Shown: positions 25,468 through 35,418, counted from the stretch's first letter. The stretch: DNA of 64,000 nt from an uncultured Ruminococcus sp. (GCA_946413815.1 CAMKMD010000003.1:48864-112863); one strand, 5' to 3'. Numbers and translations are program-made. The notes: generated by a model not told the origin, from the sequence alone.

Positions 25468-28011
25468 ATGAAAAAATACAAAAAAGCTATATGCACAGCG
25501 CTTTGCGCTGCAATGTCAATCACAGCTTCTGCCGGAAGCGCAGCCTACAGCGTATCCGGCGAAGAAACACAGATACCCGGAGTATATATAGATGATGTGT
25601 CCGGATGGAACGGTACACTGGTCACAGAGGGAGATTTCATATACGGTATCCGTGCTGATCTGGAAAACCAGGAAATCTATGAGTATAGCGGAAAAGAGGC
25701 CGCGTACGGAGGCTACCTTTATATCAACAACGGCGAAGACAAGTATCTGCGCTCGGATGAGCTCATACTCCTTGCATATACCGGCGAGGGAGGGGACGTC
25801 GTTGTTCCGGAGGAGGCTGATGGAAAGAAAGTTACAGCCATCAGTGCCAATGTATTTTCGTTGAATGATACGGTCGATACTCTGACTCTGCCGGATGGTA
25901 TAGATTTCATTCCTGAGAAGGCGTTCATGCTCTCAACAATTAAAAAGGTCAATATACCGGAGAGCCTCAAGATCCTGCCTGCCGGTCTTTTCTTCAAGTG
26001 CAGAATGCTTGAGGAGGCTGAAGGCCTTGAAAAAGTATGGCTCACAGCAGATGATGCCTTTTTCGGAACGGCAGTAACTCTGCCGCCCGAAGTGCTGACC
26101 TGCTCGGATGTAGATGAATTCAGTGATGGTATTGTAGATTCTCATTCCTTCATAAACGCCGATTATAAAGGATTAGAGACCTGGATCCAGTGGAACGGAA
26201 CAGAGTATGAATCGATAATATGGCAAGTACCTGAAAGCGATTCGGAATATGTCACCAAAAAGGATGGTGAGACTACTGTCAGGTATCCTGAAAAGATCGG
26301 CAATATCCTGCTTTCCTCCTTCAGATCGACCGATGATATGAGCGTCTATAACAACTATATATTCCCGGAAAGCTATAGTGAGATCAGCGCGAACTTCAGT
26401 TCCCCGTCTGTAAAATCAGTAGAGTTCCTCAATAAGAATGCAAGTTTCAAAGGCGGCTTTAACAGTTCTTCCATTACAGAAATAACTCTTCCTGTGAATA
26501 CGGAATACACAACGAAGATGTTTGAAAACTGTAAAAAGCTGAAAAGCTTTGCTGCTGCCGAAGGAACGAAGAATGCAGAGTTCAGGTATCAATGTTTTAA
26601 CGGCTGCACTTCTCTTGAAACCGTCACTGTTCCGGACAGCTGCGAAACTCTGAGCATAGACTCAGGAGCCTTCAGGGGTGATGAGTCTCTTGTTACGGTG
26701 GATCTGCCTGAGAAAGCATACATATCTCTCATCGATGAAGCTGCCTTTGAAGGCTGCAAGTCGCTTGAGAGCTTCATCATGCCCGGGAAATGCCCCGAGC
26801 AGTTCGTAATCAGCAAGGATGCCTTCAAGAACTGCACTTCTCTCAAAAAGGTAGTCTTTCCTTCTGATTTCAAAAAACTGATCATACACAGCGGCGTATT
26901 CTCAGGCTGTACTGCTCTCACGGATATAGAACTTCCTGTGGATAAGTCAGTAGTCATAGACAGCTACGCTTTCAGCGGTGTGCCTGTGAAGTCGCTTTCC
27001 GCCGGCAGCAGCTGGATCATCGACACGAATGCCTTTATAAATAACAAGACTCTCAGCGAGGTGCATCTGGATGGCACAAGTGTCGGCATGAATGCTTTTC
27101 AGCATTGCGATGCCATCAGCAAGCTCACTATAAGCGGAGCAGCAAAGCTTGGCAAAGGCGCCTTTGATGACTGTGCCGCCCTGAAGGATATCGAGATCAT
27201 CGGAGATGACATAAAGCTGGATTCTGGCTTCTTCAACTGCCCTAATCTTATGACCATAAACGGCAAAACTGTATTCGACAGCAGTACAGGCGATTTCACA
27301 CCCGAGATGAAGCCCCTGGTAACAGAGAAGTTCGCCTCCTCCGATAACATCGGCTTCCTCAATGAGTATATCAGATATCATGTAAAGAAGACCATATCCG
27401 AGATAATAAAACCCGGCATGACGGAAATGGAAAAGGTGAAGACTATACACGACTGGATATGCAGCAATACAAGGTATTCCACAGAGAGTGATCCGGGCTA
27501 TACAGATCATAATGATGCCTCTGTCTTCCTATTGCCTTCAACGGTCTGCGACGGCTATTCAAGAGCCTTCAATCTGCTTGCGCATGAGGCCGGTCTGGAG
27601 ACCTGCGTTGTCTCGAACCCCAGTCATGCCTGGAACATAGTTAAGATAGGCGGTCTGTATTTCCACGTAGATACCACCTGGGACGATGAAGACGAGGTCA
27701 GCCGCGAATGGTTCCTGAAGAGCGACGAAGAGATGGAGGCAGCCGGCGGTTTTCACAGCAGCTGGAAGATAGACCAGCCCTCAGCCCTGCACAGCTTCCA
27801 GACGGACAGCCTCCCGGAGTGCAGCCGCTCCATGGGCGACACGAACGGCGACGGCAGTATCGGTGTTTCCGACCTTGTGCGTTTCAGCAGCTATCTTCTC
27901 GGCAGCGCCGGAATCAGCCAGGATGACGCTGCGGTATGCGACCTTAACTTTGACGGCACTGCGGATACCTTTGATATCATATCCCTCCGCAGAATGCTGA
28001 CAACAACATGA
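25468..28011 (+). CDS. Secreted LRR (BspA-like) protein with transglutaminase-like domain and dockerin
   Basis: 847 residues. A signal peptide (about 1-32) precedes an N-terminal domain (YGIRADLEN). LRR_5 repeats (about 100-610) follow, with units such as LTLPDGIDFIPEKAF and GAFRGDESLVTVDLPE. The transglutaminase-like domain (about 645-760) has MTEMEKVKTIHDWICSNTRY, the catalytic Cys in TVCDGYSRAFNLL (about 693), His in PSHAWNIVKIGG (about 719) and Asp in FHVDTTWDD (about 734). The dockerin is at about 789-845 (DTNGDGSIGVSDLVRFSSYL; DLNFDGTADTFDIISL). Such domains may act as proteases or cross-linkers; the substrate is unknown. A paralogue follows at 28038, 26 bp downstream, so they are co-transcribed. 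Confidence 0.88.
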   Translation: MKKYKKAICTALCAAMSITASAGSAAYSVSGEETQIPGVYIDDVSGWNGTLVTEGDFIYGIRADLENQEIYEYSGKEAAYGGYLYINNGEDKYLRSDELILLAYTGEGGDVVVPEEADGKKVTAISANVFSLNDTVDTLTLPDGIDFIPEKAFMLSTIKKVNIPESLKILPAGLFFKCRMLEEAEGLEKVWLTADDAFFGTAVTLPPEVLTCSDVDEFSDGIVDSHSFINADYKGLETWIQWNGTEYESIIWQVPESDSEYVTKKDGETTVRYPEKIGNILLSSFRSTDDMSVYNNYIFPESYSEISANFSSPSVKSVEFLNKNASFKGGFNSSSITEITLPVNTEYTTKMFENCKKLKSFAAAEGTKNAEFRYQCFNGCTSLETVTVPDSCETLSIDSGAFRGDESLVTVDLPEKAYISLIDEAAFEGCKSLESFIMPGKCPEQFVISKDAFKNCTSLKKVVFPSDFKKLIIHSGVFSGCTALTDIELPVDKSVVIDSYAFSGVPVKSLSAGSSWIIDTNAFINNKTLSEVHLDGTSVGMNAFQHCDAISKLTISGAAKLGKGAFDDCAALKDIEIIGDDIKLDSGFFNCPNLMTINGKTVFDSSTGDFTPEMKPLVTEKFASSDNIGFLNEYIRYHVKKTISEIIKPGMTEMEKVKTIHDWICSNTRYSTESDPGYTDHNDASVFLLPSTVCDGYSRAFNLLAHEAGLETCVVSNPSHAWNIVKIGGLYFHVDTTWDDEDEVSREWFLKSDEEMEAAGGFHSSWKIDQPSALHSFQTDSLPECSRSMGDTNGDGSIGVSDLVRFSSYLLGSAGISQDDAAVCDLNFDGTADTFDIISLRRMLTTT

Positions 28012-28037
28012 TATAAGGATATTGGAGGCACATAGAA

Positions 28038-30587
28038 ATGGAACTGTTCAGAAACAGTGTCAGCATGGCATCAGCAGCCCTGCTGGCATTTACCGCCGCA
28101 TCAGGCAGCGGAGCGATTTATTCATACAGCGCGGAGAGCCTGCCCCCCGGAACAAGATACGGATCTGATTATGTATGGTGCTGGTCAACAGTCACAGAAG
28201 GGGATTTCATATACGGCGTTCGTCATGACCGTTTTAACGAATCATTCGTGGAGGCCGAGGTCAATCCGTCTGTAATTAAACTTGAAGATGGCATGGACTA
28301 TGCAAGAAAACAAGAGGAGCGCTTCAACGGTGTAGATTATAGTGATCCTTATACCGAAGAAACGAGGTTTGACTGGTATGTTGACGAGCTTGTGCTCCTT
28401 GACTACAAAGGCAGTGACAAGGATGTCACCGTGCCGTCAGAGGCAGACGGAAAGCCGGTGACTGCCATCGGAGCAAATGCTTTTTCCGGAAAGAGCGGCA
28501 TAGACAGCGTTACTCTGCCTGACAGCGTGGATTATATCTCCGCCGGCGCCTTCAAGGATTCATCTGTGAAAAAAGTAGTCCTGCCTGAGAAGGTAATGAC
28601 CATACCGAACATGACGTTTGAAGGATGTGAAAACCTTGAGACAGTGACAGGCCTTGACCATGTTTTCGCGTGTGCGGACAATGCCTTTACCGGAACAAAG
28701 GTCAGGCTTCCGGAGGATATGAATTATATAGAAGACGCGTGGTGGTTTGAAAGCTCTATATCTGATTTCCGGCCTTTAAGAACAAATGAAATTGATATCG
28801 ATGGGTGGGGATTCAAGTATTACTGGAACGGAGAGGAGTTTCATGCTAATCTCATGAATATCCCCCGGGATATAGCAGACGATCCCGACAATGAAGAGAA
28901 AACCGTTCTGCCGGAAAAGATCGGCGGCATCCGTGTCACAGCCTGCGAGCTTCATGAGGAGTACGCAGTCGGACAGTACAGGATAGTCGTTCCCGAGGGC
29001 TATAGTTCGATAACGGCTTTTTTTAACAAGGGCCTGAAAAGTATTGAGTTCCTTAATAAGGAAACATCATTTTCCGGTCTTCTCTCGGGTACCCAAATAA
29101 CAGAGATCAGCCTCCCGAAAAACACATGGCTTACAAATGGGATGTTCCAGAACTGCAAGCAGCTTAAAAGCTTTACATTTCCTGAGGGGAACGTCTGCAC
29201 TTATTTTCCGGAAAAGATCTTTGCTAACTGTGATAATCTGGAAAAGGTGGTTGTTCCGGAAGGCCGCGCGATCACCGCAATATCCAGCAATGCCTTCATG
29301 AATGACAGGGCGCTGAGAGAGGTCATACTGCCGGAAAGTGCTTCAGTGCTGCACAACGAGGACATCAATGATCCCGATTTCTGGATCGAAAGTGATGCCT
29401 TCCAGAACTGCAGCTCTCTCGAGTCCCTCACCGTCCCCTCCGGCAGCGAGATCTGTATTAATATAGGCGACACCGTCTTTTCCGGCTGTAAAAGCTTACG
29501 GGAATTCGCCCTCAGCAAGCCCGCAAAGAGTGTCACTATCGGCAGATCCACATTTGAGGGCTGCTCCCTCTTTGATACCCTTGATATCCCCGCTGACAGC
29601 GTTAAAATAGGGGAGAGAGCCCTCGGAGGCACAGCCGTGACCTCCTTCACAGCCGGTGCGGGCTGGGAGATAGGCCCCTTCGCCTTTACTGACTGCAAGG
29701 TGCTGAAAAACGTCACCCTGAACGGCGGAAAGCTCAGCGAAGATTCCTTCACAGGCTGCGAGGTGCTTGAAAACGTGGATATAAAGGGCAATGTGCAGGG
29801 CATCCAGAAGGCATTCAACGACTGCCCCGCCCTCACAAAGATAAACGGAAAGACAGTATTCGACAGCAAGACCGGTGAGTTCGCCTCCGGCATGAAGGAT
29901 ATGGTGAAAAACAATTTTGCGGGCTCGGATAATATCGGCTTCATAAACGACTATGTGGACTACAGCGTAAAGAAGACAGTCGCCTCTGTAATAAAGCCGG
30001 ATATGAATGACCTTCAGAAGGCAAGGGCTGTCCATGACTGGATATGCCGCAATACCATCTACGCCACAGAGGACGAGCCCGGCTACACAGCACAGAACGA
30101 TGCCTCTGTATTCCTCATGGATTCGACCACTGACGAGGGCTATGCCCGTGCCTTCAACCTCCTTGCCCGTGAAGCCGGACTGGAGACCTGTATTGTAGGC
30201 ACCGAGTTCCACTCCTGGAACCTGGTAAAGATAGGCGGTCTCTGGTTCCATGTGGATACCACCTGGGATGACCTCCTGGGCAGCTATTCATGGTTCCTCA
30301 GAAGCGATGCAGATACCTACGACGCAGGCGGCCACCATAAGAGATGGAATCTGAAAACTCCCTCCGCACTTCATTCCTTCCAGTGTGAGGAGCTTCCGGT
30401 GTGCAGCCGCGCAATGGGCGATGTCAACGATGACGGCAGGGTAAACACCGCCGACCTCGTTTCCTTCAGCAGGTATCTCCTCGGCGGCGCAGACCTGACG
30501 GAGGATGACGCCACCGTATGCGACCTGAACTTCGACGGCAGCGCAGATACCTTCGATACGGTCCTCTTCCGCAGGAAGCTGATATGA
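28038..30587 (+). CDS. Paralogous LRR protein with inactive-looking transglutaminase-like domain and dockerin
   Basis: 849 residues, the same order as the preceding protein: signal peptide, short N-terminal domain, LRR_5 repeats (about 130-620), transglutaminase-like domain (about 650-765), dockerin (about 794-849; DVNDDGRVNTADLVSFSRYL). Where the first protein has TVCDGYSRAF this one has TTDEGYARAF, so the catalytic Cys is replaced by Asp (about 697). The His (EFHSWNLVKIGG) and Asp (FHVDTTWDD) remain. The domain is therefore probably a binding module. GGAGGCACATAGAA is the ribosome site. Tandem duplication followed by loss of catalysis is inferred. Confidence 0.88.
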   Translation: MELFRNSVSMASAALLAFTAASGSGAIYSYSAESLPPGTRYGSDYVWCWSTVTEGDFIYGVRHDRFNESFVEAEVNPSVIKLEDGMDYARKQEERFNGVDYSDPYTEETRFDWYVDELVLLDYKGSDKDVTVPSEADGKPVTAIGANAFSGKSGIDSVTLPDSVDYISAGAFKDSSVKKVVLPEKVMTIPNMTFEGCENLETVTGLDHVFACADNAFTGTKVRLPEDMNYIEDAWWFESSISDFRPLRTNEIDIDGWGFKYYWNGEEFHANLMNIPRDIADDPDNEEKTVLPEKIGGIRVTACELHEEYAVGQYRIVVPEGYSSITAFFNKGLKSIEFLNKETSFSGLLSGTQITEISLPKNTWLTNGMFQNCKQLKSFTFPEGNVCTYFPEKIFANCDNLEKVVVPEGRAITAISSNAFMNDRALREVILPESASVLHNEDINDPDFWIESDAFQNCSSLESLTVPSGSEICINIGDTVFSGCKSLREFALSKPAKSVTIGRSTFEGCSLFDTLDIPADSVKIGERALGGTAVTSFTAGAGWEIGPFAFTDCKVLKNVTLNGGKLSEDSFTGCEVLENVDIKGNVQGIQKAFNDCPALTKINGKTVFDSKTGEFASGMKDMVKNNFAGSDNIGFINDYVDYSVKKTVASVIKPDMNDLQKARAVHDWICRNTIYATEDEPGYTAQNDASVFLMDSTTDEGYARAFNLLAREAGLETCIVGTEFHSWNLVKIGGLWFHVDTTWDDLLGSYSWFLRSDADTYDAGGHHKRWNLKTPSALHSFQCEELPVCSRAMGDVNDDGRVNTADLVSFSRYLLGGADLTEDDATVCDLNFDGSADTFDTVLFRRKLI

Positions 30588-30607
30588 ACTCAGACAGACA
30601 CAGTACA

Positions 30608-30646
30608 AAGCCCGGAAAGCGTACATTTACCGCTTTCCGGGCTTTT
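30608..30646. terminator. Bidirectional terminator
   Basis: A 14-bp stem AAGCCCGGAAAGCG / CGCTTTCCGGGCTT with a 9-nt loop and short T run, between the convergent genes ending at 30587 (+) and 30650 (-). Confidence 0.92.
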
Positions 30647-30649
30647 CTC

Positions 30650-31285
30650 CTATGCTGTTACTGCTCTCAGCAGCTCCGGCAGCTTATCAAAGCTTGTCAG
30701 CTCCGGCACCGCCTCACGTATCTTTCCGAAGCCGTATGCCGCGTGTATGAAGCCGCAGCCCGCCTTCATGGCCGAGTCGTAGTCGCCCTGTATATCCCCC
30801 ACGTAGTAGGCTCTGTCAAGGCCGTTGCGCTCCATGACAAGGGCGATGTTGCTGCCCTTGTCCAGCAGGTTGTTGCCGTAGCATTCTATGTCCCTGAAAT
30901 ACTTCCCGAAGCCGTAGTACTCAAGAAAGGCCTCGATGTATCCGCTTTGGCAGTTGCTCACGATGTAGAGCTCATACTTCTCCCCCAGCTTTTTCAGGGT
31001 CTCCTCAAGCTCCGGATAGAGTATCCCGCCGTGTCTGAGAAGATATTCATTCTCATGCTCACAGCATTCATCGAGCAGCCCGTACCTCTCGTCCTCCGGA
31101 AGGTCGCCGAAGAGGATATCGGCTATCCTGTCCATGGTTAGACCCATGATGCCCATGATGTCCTCCTGCGTGATATCCGGCCTGTCATAGCCCAGTTCCT
31201 TTACCTTCTCAGTCCATGAGTATGCCACGTTCTCCGAGGAATCCCAGAGCGTGCCGTCCATATCGAAAATAATTCCTGTTCTCAC
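30650..31285 (-). CDS. HAD-family hydrolase, phosphoglycolate-phosphatase-like
   Basis: 211 residues from a GTG at 31285 that overlaps the upstream TGA by 4 bp (GTGA), with GGAGG 5' of it; the longer frame to 31393 reads into the neighbour in a non-homologous way. Motif I is IIFDMDGTLWDSSENV, motif II is YIVSNCQSGY, Lys (motif III) is in the helix before YYVGDIQGDYDSAMKAG, which carries motif IV. A C1 helical cap lies between (about 15-80). The translational coupling to a G1P-dehydrogenase-like gene suggests a phosphate ester in the same pathway, possibly glycerol phosphate, as substrate (inference). Confidence 0.88.
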   Translation of the reverse strand: MRTGIIFDMDGTLWDSSENVAYSWTEKVKELGYDRPDITQEDIMGIMGLTMDRIADILFGDLPEDERYGLLDECCEHENEYLLRHGGILYPELEETLKKLGEKYELYIVSNCQSGYIEAFLEYYGFGKYFRDIECYGNNLLDKGSNIALVMERNGLDRAYYVGDIQGDYDSAMKAGCGFIHAAYGFGKIREAVPELTSFDKLPELLRAVTA

Positions 31286-32346
31286 CTTGTCTCCTCCATC
31301 ATACGGTATATCTCCCCCAGCTGAACCCTGTCGTAGGGCGTATCGTCGAGTATGGTTATCCTGCCGGGGCGCACTGTCCTTGCCTTCTCCCACATATCAG
31401 CGAACATATCCTCAGTTATGCCGTAGGCTGAGGGCGCTATGCAGAGCTTGTAGGTCCTGAAGAACTGCACCAGTCCTTCCGGGTCCTGCTTCTGGAATAT
31501 GCAGGCGGGAACGGAACCCATGGCAGTTGCTATGCCGTGGGATATCCTTACCTGGGGGTAGTATTCCTCTATGGCATGAGCGAAGAGATGCTCACTTCCG
31601 CTGCAGGGGCGGGAGGAGCCTGCGATCTCCATTGCAAGGCCGCCCATGACGAGGGCGCGGGAGAGTATCCTGATGAAGACCCTGCTCTTCATGTCCTTCT
31701 CATCGCAGTGGTAAACGGAATCGTATGCCATCCTGCTGAGGGCGTAGGCGAAGTCCTCCGTCCTTGAACCGGTCTTCATGGCGGATATCTTCCAGTCTCT
31801 GAGAGCCGTGTGCTTGGCTATGGTGTCGCCGATGCCGGAGAGAGTCTGCACCTCCGGAGCGCTGATTATCATATTGGTGTCAACGATTATGGCAGTGGGT
31901 ATCTTGCACTCAAGGGTACGCCTTGCCCCGTTCTCCGTCTCGAGAACGGCAAAGGGAGAGGCGAGGGAATCGTTGCTGAGTGAGGAAGGCATACAGATAT
32001 AGGCCGCCTTGCTGATATGTGCCGCATACTTTGCCGTATCGAGCACTCTTCCGCCGCCGAAGCCTATGATTATGCGTATCTCCTCGATGCACACCCTCTT
32101 GGCGATAGCAACAGCCTCATCGAAGCTGGCGCTCTTCATGGCTATTATCTCTGCATCGCCGAAATCATGGCTTATATCGTTTATCTTGTCCCTGTATATG
32201 TCAATAAGGTTCTGCTCGGAGATTATCACCGTCTTCTGTCCGATAAGGTCGGGGATGTAGCGCTTAATTATATCATCCGAGTGCAGGAAAGCGTCCTCCT
32301 CGACTGCAAGACAGAGCGGGAGGTCAAATCTTGAATGCTGATTCAT
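31282..32346 (-). CDS. sn-Glycerol-1-phosphate dehydrogenase-like protein (AraM/EgsA family)
   Basis: 354 residues, iron-containing-alcohol-dehydrogenase fold. The NAD(P) loop GFGGGRVLDTAKYAA (about 95-109), MPSSLSNDSLASPFAVL (about 120), the metal/substrate part SGIGDTIAKHTALRDW (about 172) and the metal-ligand segment SSRPCSGSEHLFAHAIEEY with His (about 250), then ISHGIATAMG, are characteristic of G1P dehydrogenases. These reduce DHAP to sn-glycerol-1-phosphate, the archaeal glycerol stereoisomer, also used by Bacillus for heptaprenylglyceryl lipids. A weak AGAGG ribosome site precedes the ATG. No PcrB homologue is in the window, but a CarS/UbiA-type lipid cluster lies 6.6 kb away. Confidence 0.83.
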   Translation of the reverse strand: MNQHSRFDLPLCLAVEEDAFLHSDDIIKRYIPDLIGQKTVIISEQNLIDIYRDKINDISHDFGDAEIIAMKSASFDEAVAIAKRVCIEEIRIIIGFGGGRVLDTAKYAAHISKAAYICMPSSLSNDSLASPFAVLETENGARRTLECKIPTAIIVDTNMIISAPEVQTLSGIGDTIAKHTALRDWKISAMKTGSRTEDFAYALSRMAYDSVYHCDEKDMKSRVFIRILSRALVMGGLAMEIAGSSRPCSGSEHLFAHAIEEYYPQVRISHGIATAMGSVPACIFQKQDPEGLVQFFRTYKLCIAPSAYGITEDMFADMWEKARTVRPGRITILDDTPYDRVQLGEIYRMMEETR

Positions 32347-32758
32347 AGTCTTACCTCTGCTTTCATATCATATTGCCCGTCCGAAGCCTCAGAACGGTCA
32401 ATACTATTATACCATCTTCCGGAGAGTAATGCAATAAACTCTTCAGGTATGAAAGTAGATTGCAGACAGCATAACTTCCGTTATTTCACCCATCATTGTC
32501 GATCTCCACAAATATTCGCTGTGATTTTAATGATATATGACAAAAATGTATACAGTATGCCGGAAATACATAGAATATTAACAAATCTCAACAGAAATAT
32601 GATATAATATTGATGGATGGGCACTTTCCCCGCAGAAGCAGAACAGGGAGCTGCATCATGCGCGGATGACCTCATGGTCAGGCCTGTCCGGAACATCATG
32701 TATCAGCGGCAGACCGCACTGTAATGCCGCACTAACGCAAATGAAAGGACTGAAAATC
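32347..32758 (+). promoter_or_regulatory. Intergenic region with leader and extended -10 promoter of the GH9 gene
   Basis: About 410 bp without a gene. TGATATAAT at 32600-32608 is an extended -10 (TGN-TATAAT) with only a weak -35. A leader of about 140 nt follows, with a hairpin-prone GC segment at 32620-32740. AAAGGA at 32744 is the ribosome site that fixes the start at 32759 rather than at 32741 or 32666. Confidence 0.6.
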
Positions 32759-35383
32759 ATGACACACAGAATCAGAGGGAAGGTTGCCGCAGCTGTAACA
32801 ACAGCGGCTGTCGCAGCCTCAGCAGTAACACCATTCATCTCCGTCCCTATGGCATCAGCTGCCGGAGACAAGAACTATCTTGAGGCGCTGGCTATGTCGC
32901 TTTACTTCTACGACTCAAATGCCTGCGGCTCAGGTATCACCGGCGGCCCGCTCACATGGCGAGGGGACTGTCATACCTATGACGCAGAGGCCCCGGTAGG
33001 TACGCTCGGTTCGGAGAAGCAGTACGTAGACCCCGACGGAGACGGCAAGGTAGATGTATCAGGCGGTTTCCACGATGCGGGCGACCATATCAAGTTCAAT
33101 CTTACTATAGGCTTCGGAATGAATGCACTTGCGCTGTCGGAGTATATGAACCCCGGCGTCTACAAGAAGGCGGGGGCTTATGACCACCTGCTCTATGAGC
33201 TCAGACGGGGCAGCGATTATATGATGAAGACCACCTTCCTCGATGACAGCGGCAAGGTCGCAGCTGTTGCGAGCGTAGTGGCAAACGGCGGCGAGGACCA
33301 CGCTATATGGACGGCACCGGAGGTGCAGACCTATGCAAGACCGATATACTGGCTCACTGCAAATGACAACAACTCCACTGTATGCTGCAGCATGGCAGGC
33401 GGACTTGCCGGAACCGCATGGATATACAAGGACGTTGATCCGGATTATTCCGCACAGTGTGCGAAGTACGCAAAGGCTCTTCTTGAATTTGCACAGAAGC
33501 ACGTCGGAAACAACAACAGCGGCCAGGGCGGCTACTACGATGCAGCTCCGCAGTATCAGGACGAAGAGGCCTGGGCACAGGCGTGGCTCTGGGTGCTCGG
33601 CGAGGGCGAGAAGCCTGAGAGAGTTCCTCAGAGGGGCGATTACGGCGGACAGCAGTATGACGGCTATGTACTCAGCTGGGACAAGGTATGGCAGGGATAT
33701 GCAGCCCTGATGTGCAAGGCCTCCGGCGATCAGGCATTCTACGACGAGATAGAGTATGAGTACCCCAACGAGGGCGGCATCAGCGCGACCACCTACAACG
33801 CCACAGGCTGGGGCGCTGCAAGGTACAACTGTGCAAAACAGTTCAGAGGCCTCGTCCTTGCAAAGGGCGACAAGGACTCAGAATACGCAAAGGCAGCAAA
33901 GTTCCAGATGGATCACATCCTCGGCGACAACAGCCTCGGCTACAGCTTCCTGCTGGGCTACGGCGACAAGTGGCCGAGCCATATACACCACAGAGCCGCA
34001 AACCCCGGCGAGAACGGCGAGACCTCCGCAGCCAATCCCTCTGCAAAGTATACCAACTACGGTATGCTCGTAGGCGGCGATGATACAAGCGGATATCAGG
34101 ATCATGCGGACAAGTACCAGTACACCGAGGGCGCTCTCGATTACAACGGCTGCTTCGCACTTGCCTGTGCAGGCCTTGCAGACCTCTACGGCGGCGACGC
34201 TTCCGCTATGCCTGCCCTTGCAGCAAGCGCAGCCGAGATAAACGAGAACTTCGTATTCGGCAGCAGCTCATCCTCCCAGCCCGATGAGAAGGACTGCACC
34301 CTCACAGTCAATTTCACTGACCTTGACGGCAACAGCATAGAGGGAGTAAATGCACGCCTGATGATACGTCCCGCACCCGGTTCTCCCGATCCCACAGTTA
34401 CGATCGAGGAGTGGGTGAGCGACGGCACACCTAAGCAGTTCAGCCTTTCAATGGCTAAAGACCCCTATGTTGTTGAATTCAGAACACCGGAAGGCTATAC
34501 CGTTTATAATGACGGCGGTACGGGTGAAATATTCTTCAGTGATGATAAGAAGGAGGTCAACAGGACTTTCAGGTTTGCAAAGACCGCCAGTGACAGGAGC
34601 ACACTCAATATCAGCTTTGTGGATCAGGACGGTAATCCTGTAACCGGTATCTCAGCCATGCTCGTCAGGATCCTCGATCCTATGGATGAGACCATATCTT
34701 CATGGCGGAGCGAAGAGACTCCGAAGGAGATCACGGTAACAAAGAATACCGAAGATGCTCCCTACGTTGTAAGGTTCACCATGCCCTACGGCTACACCGG
34801 CGAAAAACCGGAACCCATCGTGATATCGGAGGGCGGCACAGTACGTGATGTGAAGATCGTTCTTAAAAAGGATACAGAGACACCCACCGGCGAGGCTCCC
34901 GATTTCACAGCAGAGGTCGGCGGCGCAGGCAGGACAATGAAGGTAGGCGATATATCAACAATATCCGTCACCGGAAAGGGATTCTCAGTGTCTGCCAACG
35001 GAGAGAAAGGCGTTATGGACTGGAGAGTCATGAGCAGCGATAATAATGTAAAGGTTTACCAGCTGACTGCAAAAGCCGAGGGATCATTTGATTTCATCAT
35101 CGAGATAGCAGGCGGCAAAAAGGAGACACTGACCTTCACAGTCGGCGAACTTTCAGAGCCCCCTCTGTACGGCGATGCAAACTGCGACAATAAAGTGAAT
35201 GTAGCTGATGCAGTTGCAGTGCTGCAGTTCGTTGCAAATCAGACGAAGTATCCGCTTACGGAGCATGGACTTACCAATGCGGATATCGACGGACAGGCAG
35301 GTATAACAGGTACAGATGCCATCACCATACAGAAGCTGGATGCAGGCATCCTCAGCCAGAGCGATTTTCCGCTTAAAAAGTGA
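32759..35383 (+). CDS. GH9 cellulase with beta-sandwich repeats and dockerin
   Basis: 874 residues. Signal peptide about 1-34 (MTHRIRGKVAAAV, ending ASA). The GH9 catalytic domain begins NYLEALAMSLYFYDSNACGS; GGFHDAGDHIKFNL carries the base Asp (about 105-108), HIHHRAANPG is the substrate His motif, and YTEGALDYNGCFALACAGL carries the acid Glu (about 456). After about residue 500 come two similar transthyretin/Cna-B-like units (LTVNFTDLDGNSIEGVNARL; LNISFVDQDGNPVTGISAML) and a third beta-domain, then the dockerin (about 802-874; GDANCDNKVNVADAVAVLQF). Secreted endo- or processive cellulase, scaffoldin-bound. The catalytic domain lacks a CBM3c, unlike many GH9 enzymes. Confidence 0.93.
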   Translation: MTHRIRGKVAAAVTTAAVAASAVTPFISVPMASAAGDKNYLEALAMSLYFYDSNACGSGITGGPLTWRGDCHTYDAEAPVGTLGSEKQYVDPDGDGKVDVSGGFHDAGDHIKFNLTIGFGMNALALSEYMNPGVYKKAGAYDHLLYELRRGSDYMMKTTFLDDSGKVAAVASVVANGGEDHAIWTAPEVQTYARPIYWLTANDNNSTVCCSMAGGLAGTAWIYKDVDPDYSAQCAKYAKALLEFAQKHVGNNNSGQGGYYDAAPQYQDEEAWAQAWLWVLGEGEKPERVPQRGDYGGQQYDGYVLSWDKVWQGYAALMCKASGDQAFYDEIEYEYPNEGGISATTYNATGWGAARYNCAKQFRGLVLAKGDKDSEYAKAAKFQMDHILGDNSLGYSFLLGYGDKWPSHIHHRAANPGENGETSAANPSAKYTNYGMLVGGDDTSGYQDHADKYQYTEGALDYNGCFALACAGLADLYGGDASAMPALAASAAEINENFVFGSSSSSQPDEKDCTLTVNFTDLDGNSIEGVNARLMIRPAPGSPDPTVTIEEWVSDGTPKQFSLSMAKDPYVVEFRTPEGYTVYNDGGTGEIFFSDDKKEVNRTFRFAKTASDRSTLNISFVDQDGNPVTGISAMLVRILDPMDETISSWRSEETPKEITVTKNTEDAPYVVRFTMPYGYTGEKPEPIVISEGGTVRDVKIVLKKDTETPTGEAPDFTAEVGGAGRTMKVGDISTISVTGKGFSVSANGEKGVMDWRVMSSDNNVKVYQLTAKAEGSFDFIIEIAGGKKETLTFTVGELSEPPLYGDANCDNKVNVADAVAVLQFVANQTKYPLTEHGLTNADIDGQAGITGTDAITIQKLDAGILSQSDFPLKK

Positions 35384-35393
35384 ATACAAAAAA

Positions 35394-35418
35394 GAGAGGC
35401 TGCATCTGGCAGCCTCTC
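35394..35418 (+). terminator. Terminator hairpin of the GH9 gene, T tract replaced by the MITE-like element
   Basis: A perfect 10-bp stem GAGAGGCTGC / GCAGCCTCTC with a 5-nt loop, preceded by an A tract. The stem runs directly into AGCTTGTCAG, the left end of the element at 35417, so no T tract remains. Confidence 0.7.
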
